Assembly (NCBI GenBank): GCA_905234755.1
Contig: CAJOIT010000001.1
Coordinates: 186,001 to 250,000, forward strand
Direction of reading: 5' to 3'
Length of the DNA: 64,000 bases
DNA from: an uncultured Bacteroidales bacterium
GTDB taxonomy: Bacteria; Bacteroidota; Bacteroidia; Bacteroidales; ML635J-15
Shown here: positions 51,961-59,699 of the stretch, in pieces
Position numbering within the stretch: the stretch's first letter is position 1
Layout: each line of letters starts with the position of its first letter
Notes under the pieces: generated by a model
Database searches by the model: none
Told to the model about the DNA's origin: nothing
What the model saw: the letters and a program-made list of their open reading frames with translations, nothing else
Program-made: the position numbers and the translations under genes

Positions 51961-52941
51961 ATGAAAAATTTTTTGAGGCTAATACGGTGGAAGAATATTT
52001 TGGTTATCGCACTGACAATGATGGCAATGCGAATGCTTGTGATTTTCCCCGTGTTCAAGGTTTACGGAATTGATGTGATGTTCCCCGACTGGGGATTCTA
52101 CATGCTGATGCTCGCAACTATGCTCATCGCTGCCGGCGGATATGTTATAAACGACTACTTTGATGTACATATCGACAGTGTGAACCGCTCCAAGAAAATG
52201 ATTGTAGGCGTGACAATGCCGCGAAGAAAAGCAATCGCCCTGCACCTATGGCTGAGCATTTTCGGATTGGCTTGCGGTATAGCAGCAACTGTCGCAGGAC
52301 ACAGGTTCTGGTATATATTTATTTTTATAGGTGCATTTGCACTGCTTTGGATTTATTCGCGCGACCTTAAAAAAACAACATTCTGGGGCAATTTGCTAAT
52401 TGCCATGCTTTCGGGAATTGTGCCTCTGCTTGTCGCAATGACAGAATATTTCGCTGTTGCTGATTCGATTTCATACTGGGACATTTGTCACATAAATGCT
52501 GTAAAAATGGCAATGCAGGTAATAATTTTCTTCTCGGTATTTGCTTTCTTGTTCACATTGATGCGCGAAATTGTGAAGGACTGCGAGGATATTGAAGGTG
52601 ATAAACTGAACGGTGTCCGCTCCATTCCTGTGAAAATAGGGTTGGTAAAGACAAATATAATTGTAGGTGTTCTGGCTCTAATTTCATCGGCTTTAGTTGG
52701 ATTTTTCTGGTATGACTATTTGTCGCAGACACGATTTTTCATGTATGAGTCGGCGGCCTATACTTATTTGGGCTGGCTTGTAGTTTTGCCGACCATGATT
52801 GTGGTTGGCATTCCAACACTATTTGGAACATCGAAGCGCAAATATTCGTTTGTTAGTGCAGCATTGAAAGTTATTATGGTTATTGGAATTGCATTTAGCA
52901 TAGTGTTCTGTCATACAGTATTAAGCAATGGAAACATTTGA
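51961..52941 (+). CDS. UbiA-family prenyltransferase
   Basis: The 326-residue membrane enzyme has about nine hydrophobic helices and both Asp-rich motifs that bind Mg-diphosphate: NDYFDVHID near residue 63 and DCEDIEGD near residue 210. It transfers a prenyl chain to an acceptor. Bacteroidota homologues are often labelled geranylgeranylglycerol-phosphate geranylgeranyltransferase, but the true acceptor here is unknown. The end overlaps maf by 14 bases, so the two are cotranscribed. Confidence 0.85.
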   Translation: MKNFLRLIRWKNILVIALTMMAMRMLVIFPVFKVYGIDVMFPDWGFYMLMLATMLIAAGGYVINDYFDVHIDSVNRSKKMIVGVTMPRRKAIALHLWLSIFGLACGIAATVAGHRFWYIFIFIGAFALLWIYSRDLKKTTFWGNLLIAMLSGIVPLLVAMTEYFAVADSISYWDICHINAVKMAMQVIIFFSVFAFLFTLMREIVKDCEDIEGDKLNGVRSIPVKIGLVKTNIIVGVLALISSALVGFFWYDYLSQTRFFMYESAAYTYLGWLVVLPTMIVVGIPTLFGTSKRKYSFVSAALKVIMVIGIAFSIVFCHTVLSNGNI

Positions 52942-53506
52942 TTCGAAATACAATATTCTGCTTGCATCTGCAAGCTACCGTCGTCGCGAATTGCTTACGC
53001 AGCTCGGCGTGCAATATTCGCTGGTAAAACCATCGCAGGAAGAGGAAGTTGTTCCTGCCGACATTTGGGTGGAAGATGTCTCAGAGTATCTTGCCTGCCA
53101 GAAGTCCAATGCATACAAGGAATTGCAAGGCAACGACCTTCTTATTACTGCCGATACCACTGTGGTTGTTGATGGTAAGATTTTGGGCAAACCAAAGGAC
53201 TATTCCGATGCCTTTCAAATGCTAAAGTTGCTTAGTGGCAAGACTCACAGCGTAATTACTGGCGTATGCCTTCGCTCGGTCGAAAAGACTGTGAGTTTCA
53301 GTGTAAAGACTGAAGTTACATTTTCAAATCTTGACGATGAGGAAATTCGATTCTACATCGAGAATTTCAAGCCATACGACAAGGCTGGTGCTTACGGAAT
53401 TCAGGAATGGATTGGCAAGGTGGCGGTCGAAAGCATCAGCGGTTCGTTCTACAATGTGGTTGGGTTGCCTGTGCAAAGGTTGTATAGGGAATTGAAGAAA
53501 TTCTAA
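52928..53506 (+). CDS. Maf-like nucleotide pyrophosphatase
   Basis: The 192-residue protein has the Maf N-terminal motif as LASASYRRREL (commonly SxSPRR) and the catalytic ADTTVVVDGKILGKP. The family hydrolyses dTTP, UTP or modified nucleotides to monophosphates and is thought to clear damaged nucleotides. The Pro-to-Tyr change in the first motif may be a lineage feature. It overlaps the UbiA-family gene by 14 bases. Confidence 0.92.
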   Translation: METFDSKYNILLASASYRRRELLTQLGVQYSLVKPSQEEEVVPADIWVEDVSEYLACQKSNAYKELQGNDLLITADTTVVVDGKILGKPKDYSDAFQMLKLLSGKTHSVITGVCLRSVEKTVSFSVKTEVTFSNLDDEEIRFYIENFKPYDKAGAYGIQEWIGKVAVESISGSFYNVVGLPVQRLYRELKKF

Positions 53507-53537
53507 TTTAGTTTGATTGAAATAGATTCTTTTTATC

Positions 53538-53586
53538 GCTCCTTTTTTCAGATTCTGAAACAAGTTCAGAATTACAAAAAAGGAGC
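53538..53586. repeat. REP-like nested hairpin
   Basis: GCTCCTTTTTT (53538-53548) pairs exactly with AAAAAAGGAGC (53576-53586), and inside it ATTCTGAA (53552-53559) pairs exactly with TTCAGAAT (53565-53572). A second pair, GATGCAAA (53588-53595) with TTTGCATC (53638-53645), ends in a T-run. The structure lies between the convergent maf and beta-mannosidase genes and may terminate both. Confidence 0.65.
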
Positions 53587-53714
53587 AGATGCAAAGCATT
53601 GCGCATTATTGTCATCCATTGAGAAATCGTAAATCCATTTGCATCTTTTTTCTTTTGCGATGAGACACAAATTGCGAAAAAAGTTGCATGTTTGAGACAC
53701 AAACAATCTAATCT

Positions 53715-56351
53715 TTACTTGATAATCTCCTTTATTCTTATCTGCTTTTCAATTATTGGAGTGGTTTTCTTAATAGGTGCAGGGACATTGAAAGCACACA
53801 CCTGAAGTTGTTTGTCGAACTCAGATTGGGAAATGCTAGTCCTAACAAAGATTTTCACTGGCTGGTTGGGTAGAATGTCGAAATAGTTGTCGGAGAATGC
53901 ATTGTCAACGCCGGTTATGCTTATGTATGCGCCACGGACGAAAGTTTTGCTGCTGAGGGTTACGAAGTATCCGCCATCGGTCTTTTCGGATTTCCATTCA
54001 ACTTCGGATTGTGGGAAATTCATTTCCTTCATAGTGCCTAGGAAATAGTTGCTTTCGGCAGTGTAGCCATTGCGTTGGGGAACAAATTCCGCCCTGATGA
54101 ATATTTCCGTTTTCTTTTTGCGACCAATAATTTCTTTTGTTGGTTTGCTGAAATATATCTGCGAAGTATTTGCCTTGGCTGTTACATTTTTGGTTTCGTT
54201 GAATATGGTGTCACCGTTGAAGTCGAGTACGCTTACCGAAAGTTTTCCGTTGCAGTCGCTGAGGCTGTCGGAGACGATGTAAATGTTTAGTTTTCCGTCC
54301 TTTTCGATTGGTGACACTATTATGTTGCGATATGCTTTCTTGGCAAAATAGTGCTGTGCTTTCCAGCGTCCGTAGAAATCCCTGCTCGACCATGAAGCCA
54401 CTGGCCAGCAGTCGTTGTGCTGCCAGAAAAGAGTTCCCATGCAGTAGGGCATATCGCGGCGGTGTGCAAGTATGGCTGTGCGTATTGCATCACCTTGAAG
54501 CAGTTGGCTTAGGTAGAGTGTTTCCTCAAAGTCGCTTGGCTTGCGGTATTCGCTTTCCAAGTACCAGAGTATGCGATTGTTGGCGTTGCTACCTCCACGC
54601 TGGTGCGACATCATCACCTCCGAATGTATGTCGTGGTCTTCGTAGTTCGGTGCAAACTGCATTACGCTCTGCATATCGGGGAAGGACTGGAAGCCGTATT
54701 CGGAGAAGAATCGGCATCTTACATCGTTGAACATCGAGGTTTTGCCTTCGGCTTGCCAAACTCCCCAGTAGTGTCCGTCGCCATTGGGATTCCAGGTTGA
54801 ATCGCCAGTTTCGGGCTTGCTGTACGGGTCGCCGTTGAATGGCGAGGATGGCACATAAAACCTGTCATCGTACTTTTCAACCACATCGGGAAGCGTGACA
54901 AGGTAGCAGTCGGTGTATTGCTTGAGAATCTTTTCGGAAATTCCTTTGCCCATTGCATCGTATCTTTTCTTGTATCCCCAGCCGTACCATGCCGCCTGGC
55001 ATTCGTTGTTGCCGCACCATAAAGCAATGCATGGATGGTTGCGAAGACGTATCACATTGTCGATGGCTTCCTGCCTTACGCTTTCAAGCAGTTCGCCTTC
55101 GGTCGGGTAGAGGCTGCAAGCGAACATAAAGTCCTGCCAAACAAGGATTCCGTACTTGTCGCACAGATCGTAAAAGATGTCGTTTTCGTAAATTCCGCCA
55201 CCCCACACGCGAAGCATGTTCATGTTGGCATTCACGGCATCGAGGATTGTGCGCTCGTACATCGAATTGGTTACTGCGGTGAGGAAACTATGCTGCGGAA
55301 TATAGTTGGCGCCTTTCATAAATGCTTTTACGCCATTAATTTGCACGGTGTATGATGTTCCGAACTGGTCTTTTTCGCGCAGAATTTTAATGTCGCGCAG
55401 ACCAATGTTTTCGCTGTCGCTTACAGTAGTTGAGCCGAGCGAAATGCTTGTCGTGAAGTGATACAGATTGGGTTCTCCAAGTCCGTTGCACCACCAAAGT
55501 TTAGGATTGCGTATGCTAACTGGGATTTCTATTGTGTTTTTGCCTTGCTTCAGTTGGGCTTTTGTTGTCCATTTTTGCTTAAGTTCGTCGGTTGTGACGG
55601 TCATTGTGGCCGTACCAGACTTTCTTGCTTCCACTTCGGCAACTACTTTTAGCGATGCATTTGTGGAGGTGATGTTTTCCTGTATGTATCTTACATTGTT
55701 TATTTTCAAGTCGTTCCAAGCCGATAGGACAACTGGTCTCCAAATTCCGCTTGTTACAAGCCGAGGCCCCCAGTCCCAGCCGTAGTGGTAGCCAGCCTTT
55801 CGTGCGAAAACACCGACCTGCTTATCGAAAATTCCACCGTTTGCCGACTGGTCGTTGTCTGAAGCATATTGGAAATCAAGCGCATCAAACTTTGGAATGT
55901 CAACCTTGATGGGCGAATGCAGGTAAACGCGCAGTTCGTTGCCTTTGTCTTTGGCGATTCCCTTAACATTGACAGTCCATGTGCGGAACATATTGTCGGC
56001 TTTTAGGATTAGGCTGTCGTTGAGATATATGTCGGCGTAGGTGTCAAGCCCGTAGAATGTCAGTTCAATGTTCTGGCGACCAAGCATTTCGGTGCTGATG
56101 TCGAAAGTGGTTTTGTATTCCCAGTCCTCCTTGTCAACCCACTGCACACCGCGCTCGTTGAGGCGGAAAAACGGGTCTTCGATTATGTTGTTGTCAATTA
56201 GGTCGGTATGCACTACTCCCGGGACGGTTGCCTTGTGCCAGATGTTGGTTCGCACTTGGCGGAATGTCCAGTTTGACGAAAGAGTGTCGGTTTGTGCGAA
56301 TGCTGTGATGGCGATTGTCGCCAGTATTATTGTGAATATTAGTCGTTTCAT
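53715..56351 (-). CDS. Exported beta-mannosidase-like GH2 hydrolase
   Basis: The 878-residue protein has a signal peptide (ending TAFAQ) and the GH2 layout: N-terminal jelly-roll domain, Ig-like domain, catalytic barrel and C-terminal beta domains. The acid/base is Glu450 in WCGNNE and the nucleophile Glu551 in SEYGFQSFP. Blocks such as WDWGPRLVTSGIW and LRVWGGGIYE match beta-mannosidases rather than beta-galactosidases. It would release mannose from beta-mannosides or N-glycan cores outside the cytoplasm. It lies 40 bases after the GH3-type adenylase gene. Confidence 0.92.
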   Translation of the reverse strand: MKRLIFTIILATIAITAFAQTDTLSSNWTFRQVRTNIWHKATVPGVVHTDLIDNNIIEDPFFRLNERGVQWVDKEDWEYKTTFDISTEMLGRQNIELTFYGLDTYADIYLNDSLILKADNMFRTWTVNVKGIAKDKGNELRVYLHSPIKVDIPKFDALDFQYASDNDQSANGGIFDKQVGVFARKAGYHYGWDWGPRLVTSGIWRPVVLSAWNDLKINNVRYIQENITSTNASLKVVAEVEARKSGTATMTVTTDELKQKWTTKAQLKQGKNTIEIPVSIRNPKLWWCNGLGEPNLYHFTTSISLGSTTVSDSENIGLRDIKILREKDQFGTSYTVQINGVKAFMKGANYIPQHSFLTAVTNSMYERTILDAVNANMNMLRVWGGGIYENDIFYDLCDKYGILVWQDFMFACSLYPTEGELLESVRQEAIDNVIRLRNHPCIALWCGNNECQAAWYGWGYKKRYDAMGKGISEKILKQYTDCYLVTLPDVVEKYDDRFYVPSSPFNGDPYSKPETGDSTWNPNGDGHYWGVWQAEGKTSMFNDVRCRFFSEYGFQSFPDMQSVMQFAPNYEDHDIHSEVMMSHQRGGSNANNRILWYLESEYRKPSDFEETLYLSQLLQGDAIRTAILAHRRDMPYCMGTLFWQHNDCWPVASWSSRDFYGRWKAQHYFAKKAYRNIIVSPIEKDGKLNIYIVSDSLSDCNGKLSVSVLDFNGDTIFNETKNVTAKANTSQIYFSKPTKEIIGRKKKTEIFIRAEFVPQRNGYTAESNYFLGTMKEMNFPQSEVEWKSEKTDGGYFVTLSSKTFVRGAYISITGVDNAFSDNYFDILPNQPVKIFVRTSISQSEFDKQLQVCAFNVPAPIKKTTPIIEKQIRIKEIIK

Positions 56352-56391
56352 TGAAAAATGTTTTTATTATACCTACCGAATATCCTTCGGA

Positions 56392-58263
56392 TTACATTTC
56401 CACTTTGCGTTCTTTCTTTCGGTTCACGCGTTCATTTCTGCGGTTTTCACGCTCTTTACGGCGAGTGTCTGCGCGCATCTCGCGTTCTTTTCGGCGGTCG
56501 TCGCGCTCAGAACGGCGAACCATAGCGTTGCGGCGTATGTTCGACAGTTTGTCGCCAAGTATCAGTACCTGGAATTTCTCTCGGCGTTTCTCGTCTTGCA
56601 TGAGCAAATTAAATTTGAACTGACCGTCGCGCATGCCGTCTTCGAGGCAGGCTGACTTAAAACGCGCATACGCATTTTTCTGTAACCTATGCGCAATCGG
56701 TGCATTCAGGCGGAAACTGGCTCGCTTCGATTCGTATTCGATATTGATAGTCCGTAACTTATCGTCAACAACTTTGGCAAACATATCTGCCGTTTCCTGC
56801 GAGGTTTCTTGGTCGGCAAACTCGAAGTAGAAGTGGTATTCTGACTCGTTGACATCGGCAAAACCGACAAAGAACTTCGTCTTTATCTGGGTTTCCTCTT
56901 CTGCCTGATGAACGGCATCGATGAACTGAGGTTCATAGAGTTTTTCACCAGTCAGCGACACTATTCCGTTGACCTTGCTAATTATATGAATTGTCGGTGT
57001 TTTCTCGTACATTCCACCAACTTCTACAAGGTCGTTCATGTTGTATCGGAACAAACCCGAATATGTTGTCACATAGACGCAATAGCGCTTGCCTTGTTCA
57101 AGTTCGTCGAGTTGCAGGAATCGCTTGCGTGGCTTGTCCATATCTTCCTCAGGCACAAACTCGTAGTAATGGAGATGTGGGAACAAAACCGATTCGTTGC
57201 TCATGTCGAGGGCAAAGCCGAAACGGCATTCGGTGGCAATGTATCCCAATTCCTGATAGCAGGTCTGCTCCAAGTCGAAGTAATCCTGATACTTGTTCAT
57301 ATAGACTTTGGTATTGCCACATTTCCAAGTGCTTAGAATCTGGAGTTTCGGCCAATAATGGCGAGGCAGGATTTGTCCTCCGTTTTTGTCGCGCAATTCG
57401 CGCAACTCTTTTGCACGCTTGGGACGAGGTCGCATATATGATTCCAACTCTATGCGTATGTCGCTATCTATCTCAAACTTGTCGGACAAAGTTCCTTTCT
57501 CGACATCTTCAATCATTAGGTCAAGATTTTCATCCACAGTGCGTTGCAATTCCAGTATTGTTGATGGATTTGCCGTTGACCAGAGAGTAACATCCCAATG
57601 CTGGATTGCCAAGCGCATGAGCGTATAGTTGCGTGCCGCGTAATCGCTTATCGACATTACACTTGCAGGTGCAGTATAGCGTTTCTTGATAATATGTGGC
57701 AAGTCGCGAACCAAAACGCCACTTACCGAACCATAAAGAGTACCATCGGGAGCATAGCCCTCACATTCCTTGCCCACAATGGCAAACACCTTGCCAGCCA
57801 GTGCCATCTTGCGATGCTTAATGAAGTTCCATACCCACACATTCGACATTTTTCCGTAAACATCGCGCAGGTACTTGCGTGTCATTGGAATCCATTTGGG
57901 GGCTGAGGTTGTTCCAGAAGTTGTGGCGTACATTTCGGGGCGGCCGGGGAACAAAATTCCAGTTTCTCCGTTCTTATGACGGTCAACATATCCTCGAAGT
58001 GCTTCGTAGTCGTTTTCGGGAACCATGTGCCTGTACAAGGCGAACAATTCCGTAGCAGTGGAAGCGGACAGAATTTCTTCGAAATTGTGCTCTTTGCCGT
58101 AAACGGTGTCCTTGCTTATTGACAAAATGTCGCGCAAGGTGTTTTCTGATGCCAAGCGAGGGTGCTGCGAAGCGTGGTTTAACCTTGTTGTCTGGGTGCC
58201 CCCCTTGAAAAGAAGAGCCAAATTTAAAAGTAAAGGGTAATGTAAATGTCTCGCCATAGGCAT
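56392..58263 (-). CDS. GH3 auxin-responsive-promoter-family acyl-adenylate enzyme
   Basis: The 623-residue protein belongs to the GH3 family of acyl-acid:amino acid ligases (not the glycosidase family GH3). The ATP-binding TSGTTSAPKWIPMT lies near residue 113, and the C-terminal part (VNGIVSLTGEKLYEPQF) fits. Plant members conjugate hormones to amino acids; bacterial substrates are mostly unknown. The last ~55 residues are a run of Arg/Lys/Glu repeats (RRKERENRRNERVNRKKER), an extended basic tail. The start may be ATG 58263 or 58257. Confidence 0.87.
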   Translation of the reverse strand: MPMARHLHYPLLLNLALLFKGGTQTTRLNHASQHPRLASENTLRDILSISKDTVYGKEHNFEEILSASTATELFALYRHMVPENDYEALRGYVDRHKNGETGILFPGRPEMYATTSGTTSAPKWIPMTRKYLRDVYGKMSNVWVWNFIKHRKMALAGKVFAIVGKECEGYAPDGTLYGSVSGVLVRDLPHIIKKRYTAPASVMSISDYAARNYTLMRLAIQHWDVTLWSTANPSTILELQRTVDENLDLMIEDVEKGTLSDKFEIDSDIRIELESYMRPRPKRAKELRELRDKNGGQILPRHYWPKLQILSTWKCGNTKVYMNKYQDYFDLEQTCYQELGYIATECRFGFALDMSNESVLFPHLHYYEFVPEEDMDKPRKRFLQLDELEQGKRYCVYVTTYSGLFRYNMNDLVEVGGMYEKTPTIHIISKVNGIVSLTGEKLYEPQFIDAVHQAEEETQIKTKFFVGFADVNESEYHFYFEFADQETSQETADMFAKVVDDKLRTINIEYESKRASFRLNAPIAHRLQKNAYARFKSACLEDGMRDGQFKFNLLMQDEKRREKFQVLILGDKLSNIRRNAMVRRSERDDRRKEREMRADTRRKERENRRNERVNRKKERKVEM

Positions 58264-58311
58264 TAACTTTTATTATTTGAAATGACCGCTAATTTCCATC
58301 ATCAACTTCTC

Positions 58312-59541
58312 CTACTCCTCAAGATAAATTTTTATTTCATCGCCGACATGAATCACATGGTCTTCCGCCATGCCGTTCCATTTCTTAATTTCGTTAATCG
58401 AACAACTGTATTTCATCGAAATGCGGAACAGATTGTCGCCAGCAACCACCTTGTGGATTATAAGTTTGTCGCGCTTAATGGTTGATGGAAGTTCCTCGGT
58501 TGCAATTATCGAATCGTTCACTTGCTGCGGAACGTTCTGCACCTCGGTCATCTTCGACAGGAAGACGGTAGTTTTGTCAAACGGCATTGTGAGTGTGTGG
58601 TATTCACCATCGTTTGGAATGTAGGAAAGCAGATATTGCGGGTTCAGTGCTTTTAGTGTCTCGTAGTCGATGCCAGCGGTTTGCGCAACATTTTTCAGGT
58701 GAATAGGACCTTTTACCTGCAAGGTGTCGGTTTTCATGTATTCGATGTAGCCCTTGTTGGGGAAAAGGTTGTGTTCGGCGTGATACTGCATCAGGTATTC
58801 CATTGCAATGAATGCACCGACATAGTTTTTCATCTGTTCGGTGAAAAACGGCAGCAAATCCCAGTGGTTTGTTTTTCCTCCGCTGCGTTCGATTGCGTTT
58901 TTGACCGTGCCTTGTCCGCCGTTGTAAGCCACAAGTGCAAGTTGCCAGTCGCCAAAGGTTTCGTAGAGATAGCGCAGGTAGCGGCAGGCGGCGTCGGTTG
59001 ATTTGCGCACATCGCGGCGTTCGTCGATGTAGGCGGTGACTTTCAAGCCCATGACATCGGCTGTTGGCTTCAGGAACTGCCATAATCCAACTGCGCCAGA
59101 TTTTGAAATTGCGTTAGGGTCGAGCGATGATTCCACGGCTGCCAAGTATTTGAGTTCGAGCGGAAGTCCGTATTTTGCAAAATATTCCTCGAAGATTGGG
59201 AAGTAGTATGCCGACAGTCCGATTACCTTCTGCATCTTGGGGCGATTGCTAAGTCCGTATGCCTTTATGTACTTCAGAACAACATCGTTGTATTCTAGCT
59301 TTATGCTTGTGAGTTCGTCGAGGTTGGCGATGCGCTTTTCATATACTATTTCGGGGTAGTTCGGCGCTTTCAGTTGCCTGATGCTGTCGGGAATGCTTGA
59401 GGGCGAACGCCACCAGACGTTTACCGAGTCGCACATTTTGCCGATGGAAGAATTAATGCGGTTTATATATGTAGTGTCGGACTGCGAAATTGCGGCGAAT
59501 GAGATTGCTAGTGATAATATCGTAAAAAATATCCGTTTCAT
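58312..59541 (-). CDS. MltD-like membrane-bound lytic transglycosylase with LysM
   Basis: The 409-residue exported protein has a signal peptide (ending AAISQ) and a family 1 lytic transglycosylase domain. The catalytic Glu137 is in AAVESSLDPNAISKSGAVGLWQF, and ALVAYNGGQGTV closes the site. One LysM peptidoglycan-binding domain ends the protein (about 360-407). It cleaves glycan strands, leaving anhydro-MurNAc. E. coli MltD has two LysM domains and a lipobox; neither a second LysM nor a lipid cysteine was seen here. The adenylase and mannosidase genes follow on the same strand at 40-50 base gaps. Confidence 0.9.
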   Translation of the reverse strand: MKRIFFTILSLAISFAAISQSDTTYINRINSSIGKMCDSVNVWWRSPSSIPDSIRQLKAPNYPEIVYEKRIANLDELTSIKLEYNDVVLKYIKAYGLSNRPKMQKVIGLSAYYFPIFEEYFAKYGLPLELKYLAAVESSLDPNAISKSGAVGLWQFLKPTADVMGLKVTAYIDERRDVRKSTDAACRYLRYLYETFGDWQLALVAYNGGQGTVKNAIERSGGKTNHWDLLPFFTEQMKNYVGAFIAMEYLMQYHAEHNLFPNKGYIEYMKTDTLQVKGPIHLKNVAQTAGIDYETLKALNPQYLLSYIPNDGEYHTLTMPFDKTTVFLSKMTEVQNVPQQVNDSIIATEELPSTIKRDKLIIHKVVAGDNLFRISMKYSCSINEIKKWNGMAEDHVIHVGDEIKIYLEE

Positions 59542-59655
59542 CTGCGTGATACAATTTTGCGAAATTCGGAATAATAATCAATTTATGTATATGGTTGCAG
59601 AACAAAGTATCAACAGACGGCTATTCATTATTTTTATCTAAAATGTTTTAACAAA

Positions 59656-59687
59656 TTGTTTAGTGTCGCAAAAAAGTATTATCTTTG
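59656..59687 (+). promoter_or_regulatory. Promoter of the DUF3352-like lipoprotein gene
   Basis: TTG (59656-59658), 21 bases, TATCTTTG (59680-59687), 12 bases before the ATG at 59700. Confidence 0.6.
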
Positions 59688-59699
59688 AAATTTGAATAA

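Noticed and set aside
53508..53702. Small frame with NSELVSESEKRSDKK between maf and the mannosidase
   Set aside because: The peptide is a translation of the REP-like hairpin; no start context or homologous domain.
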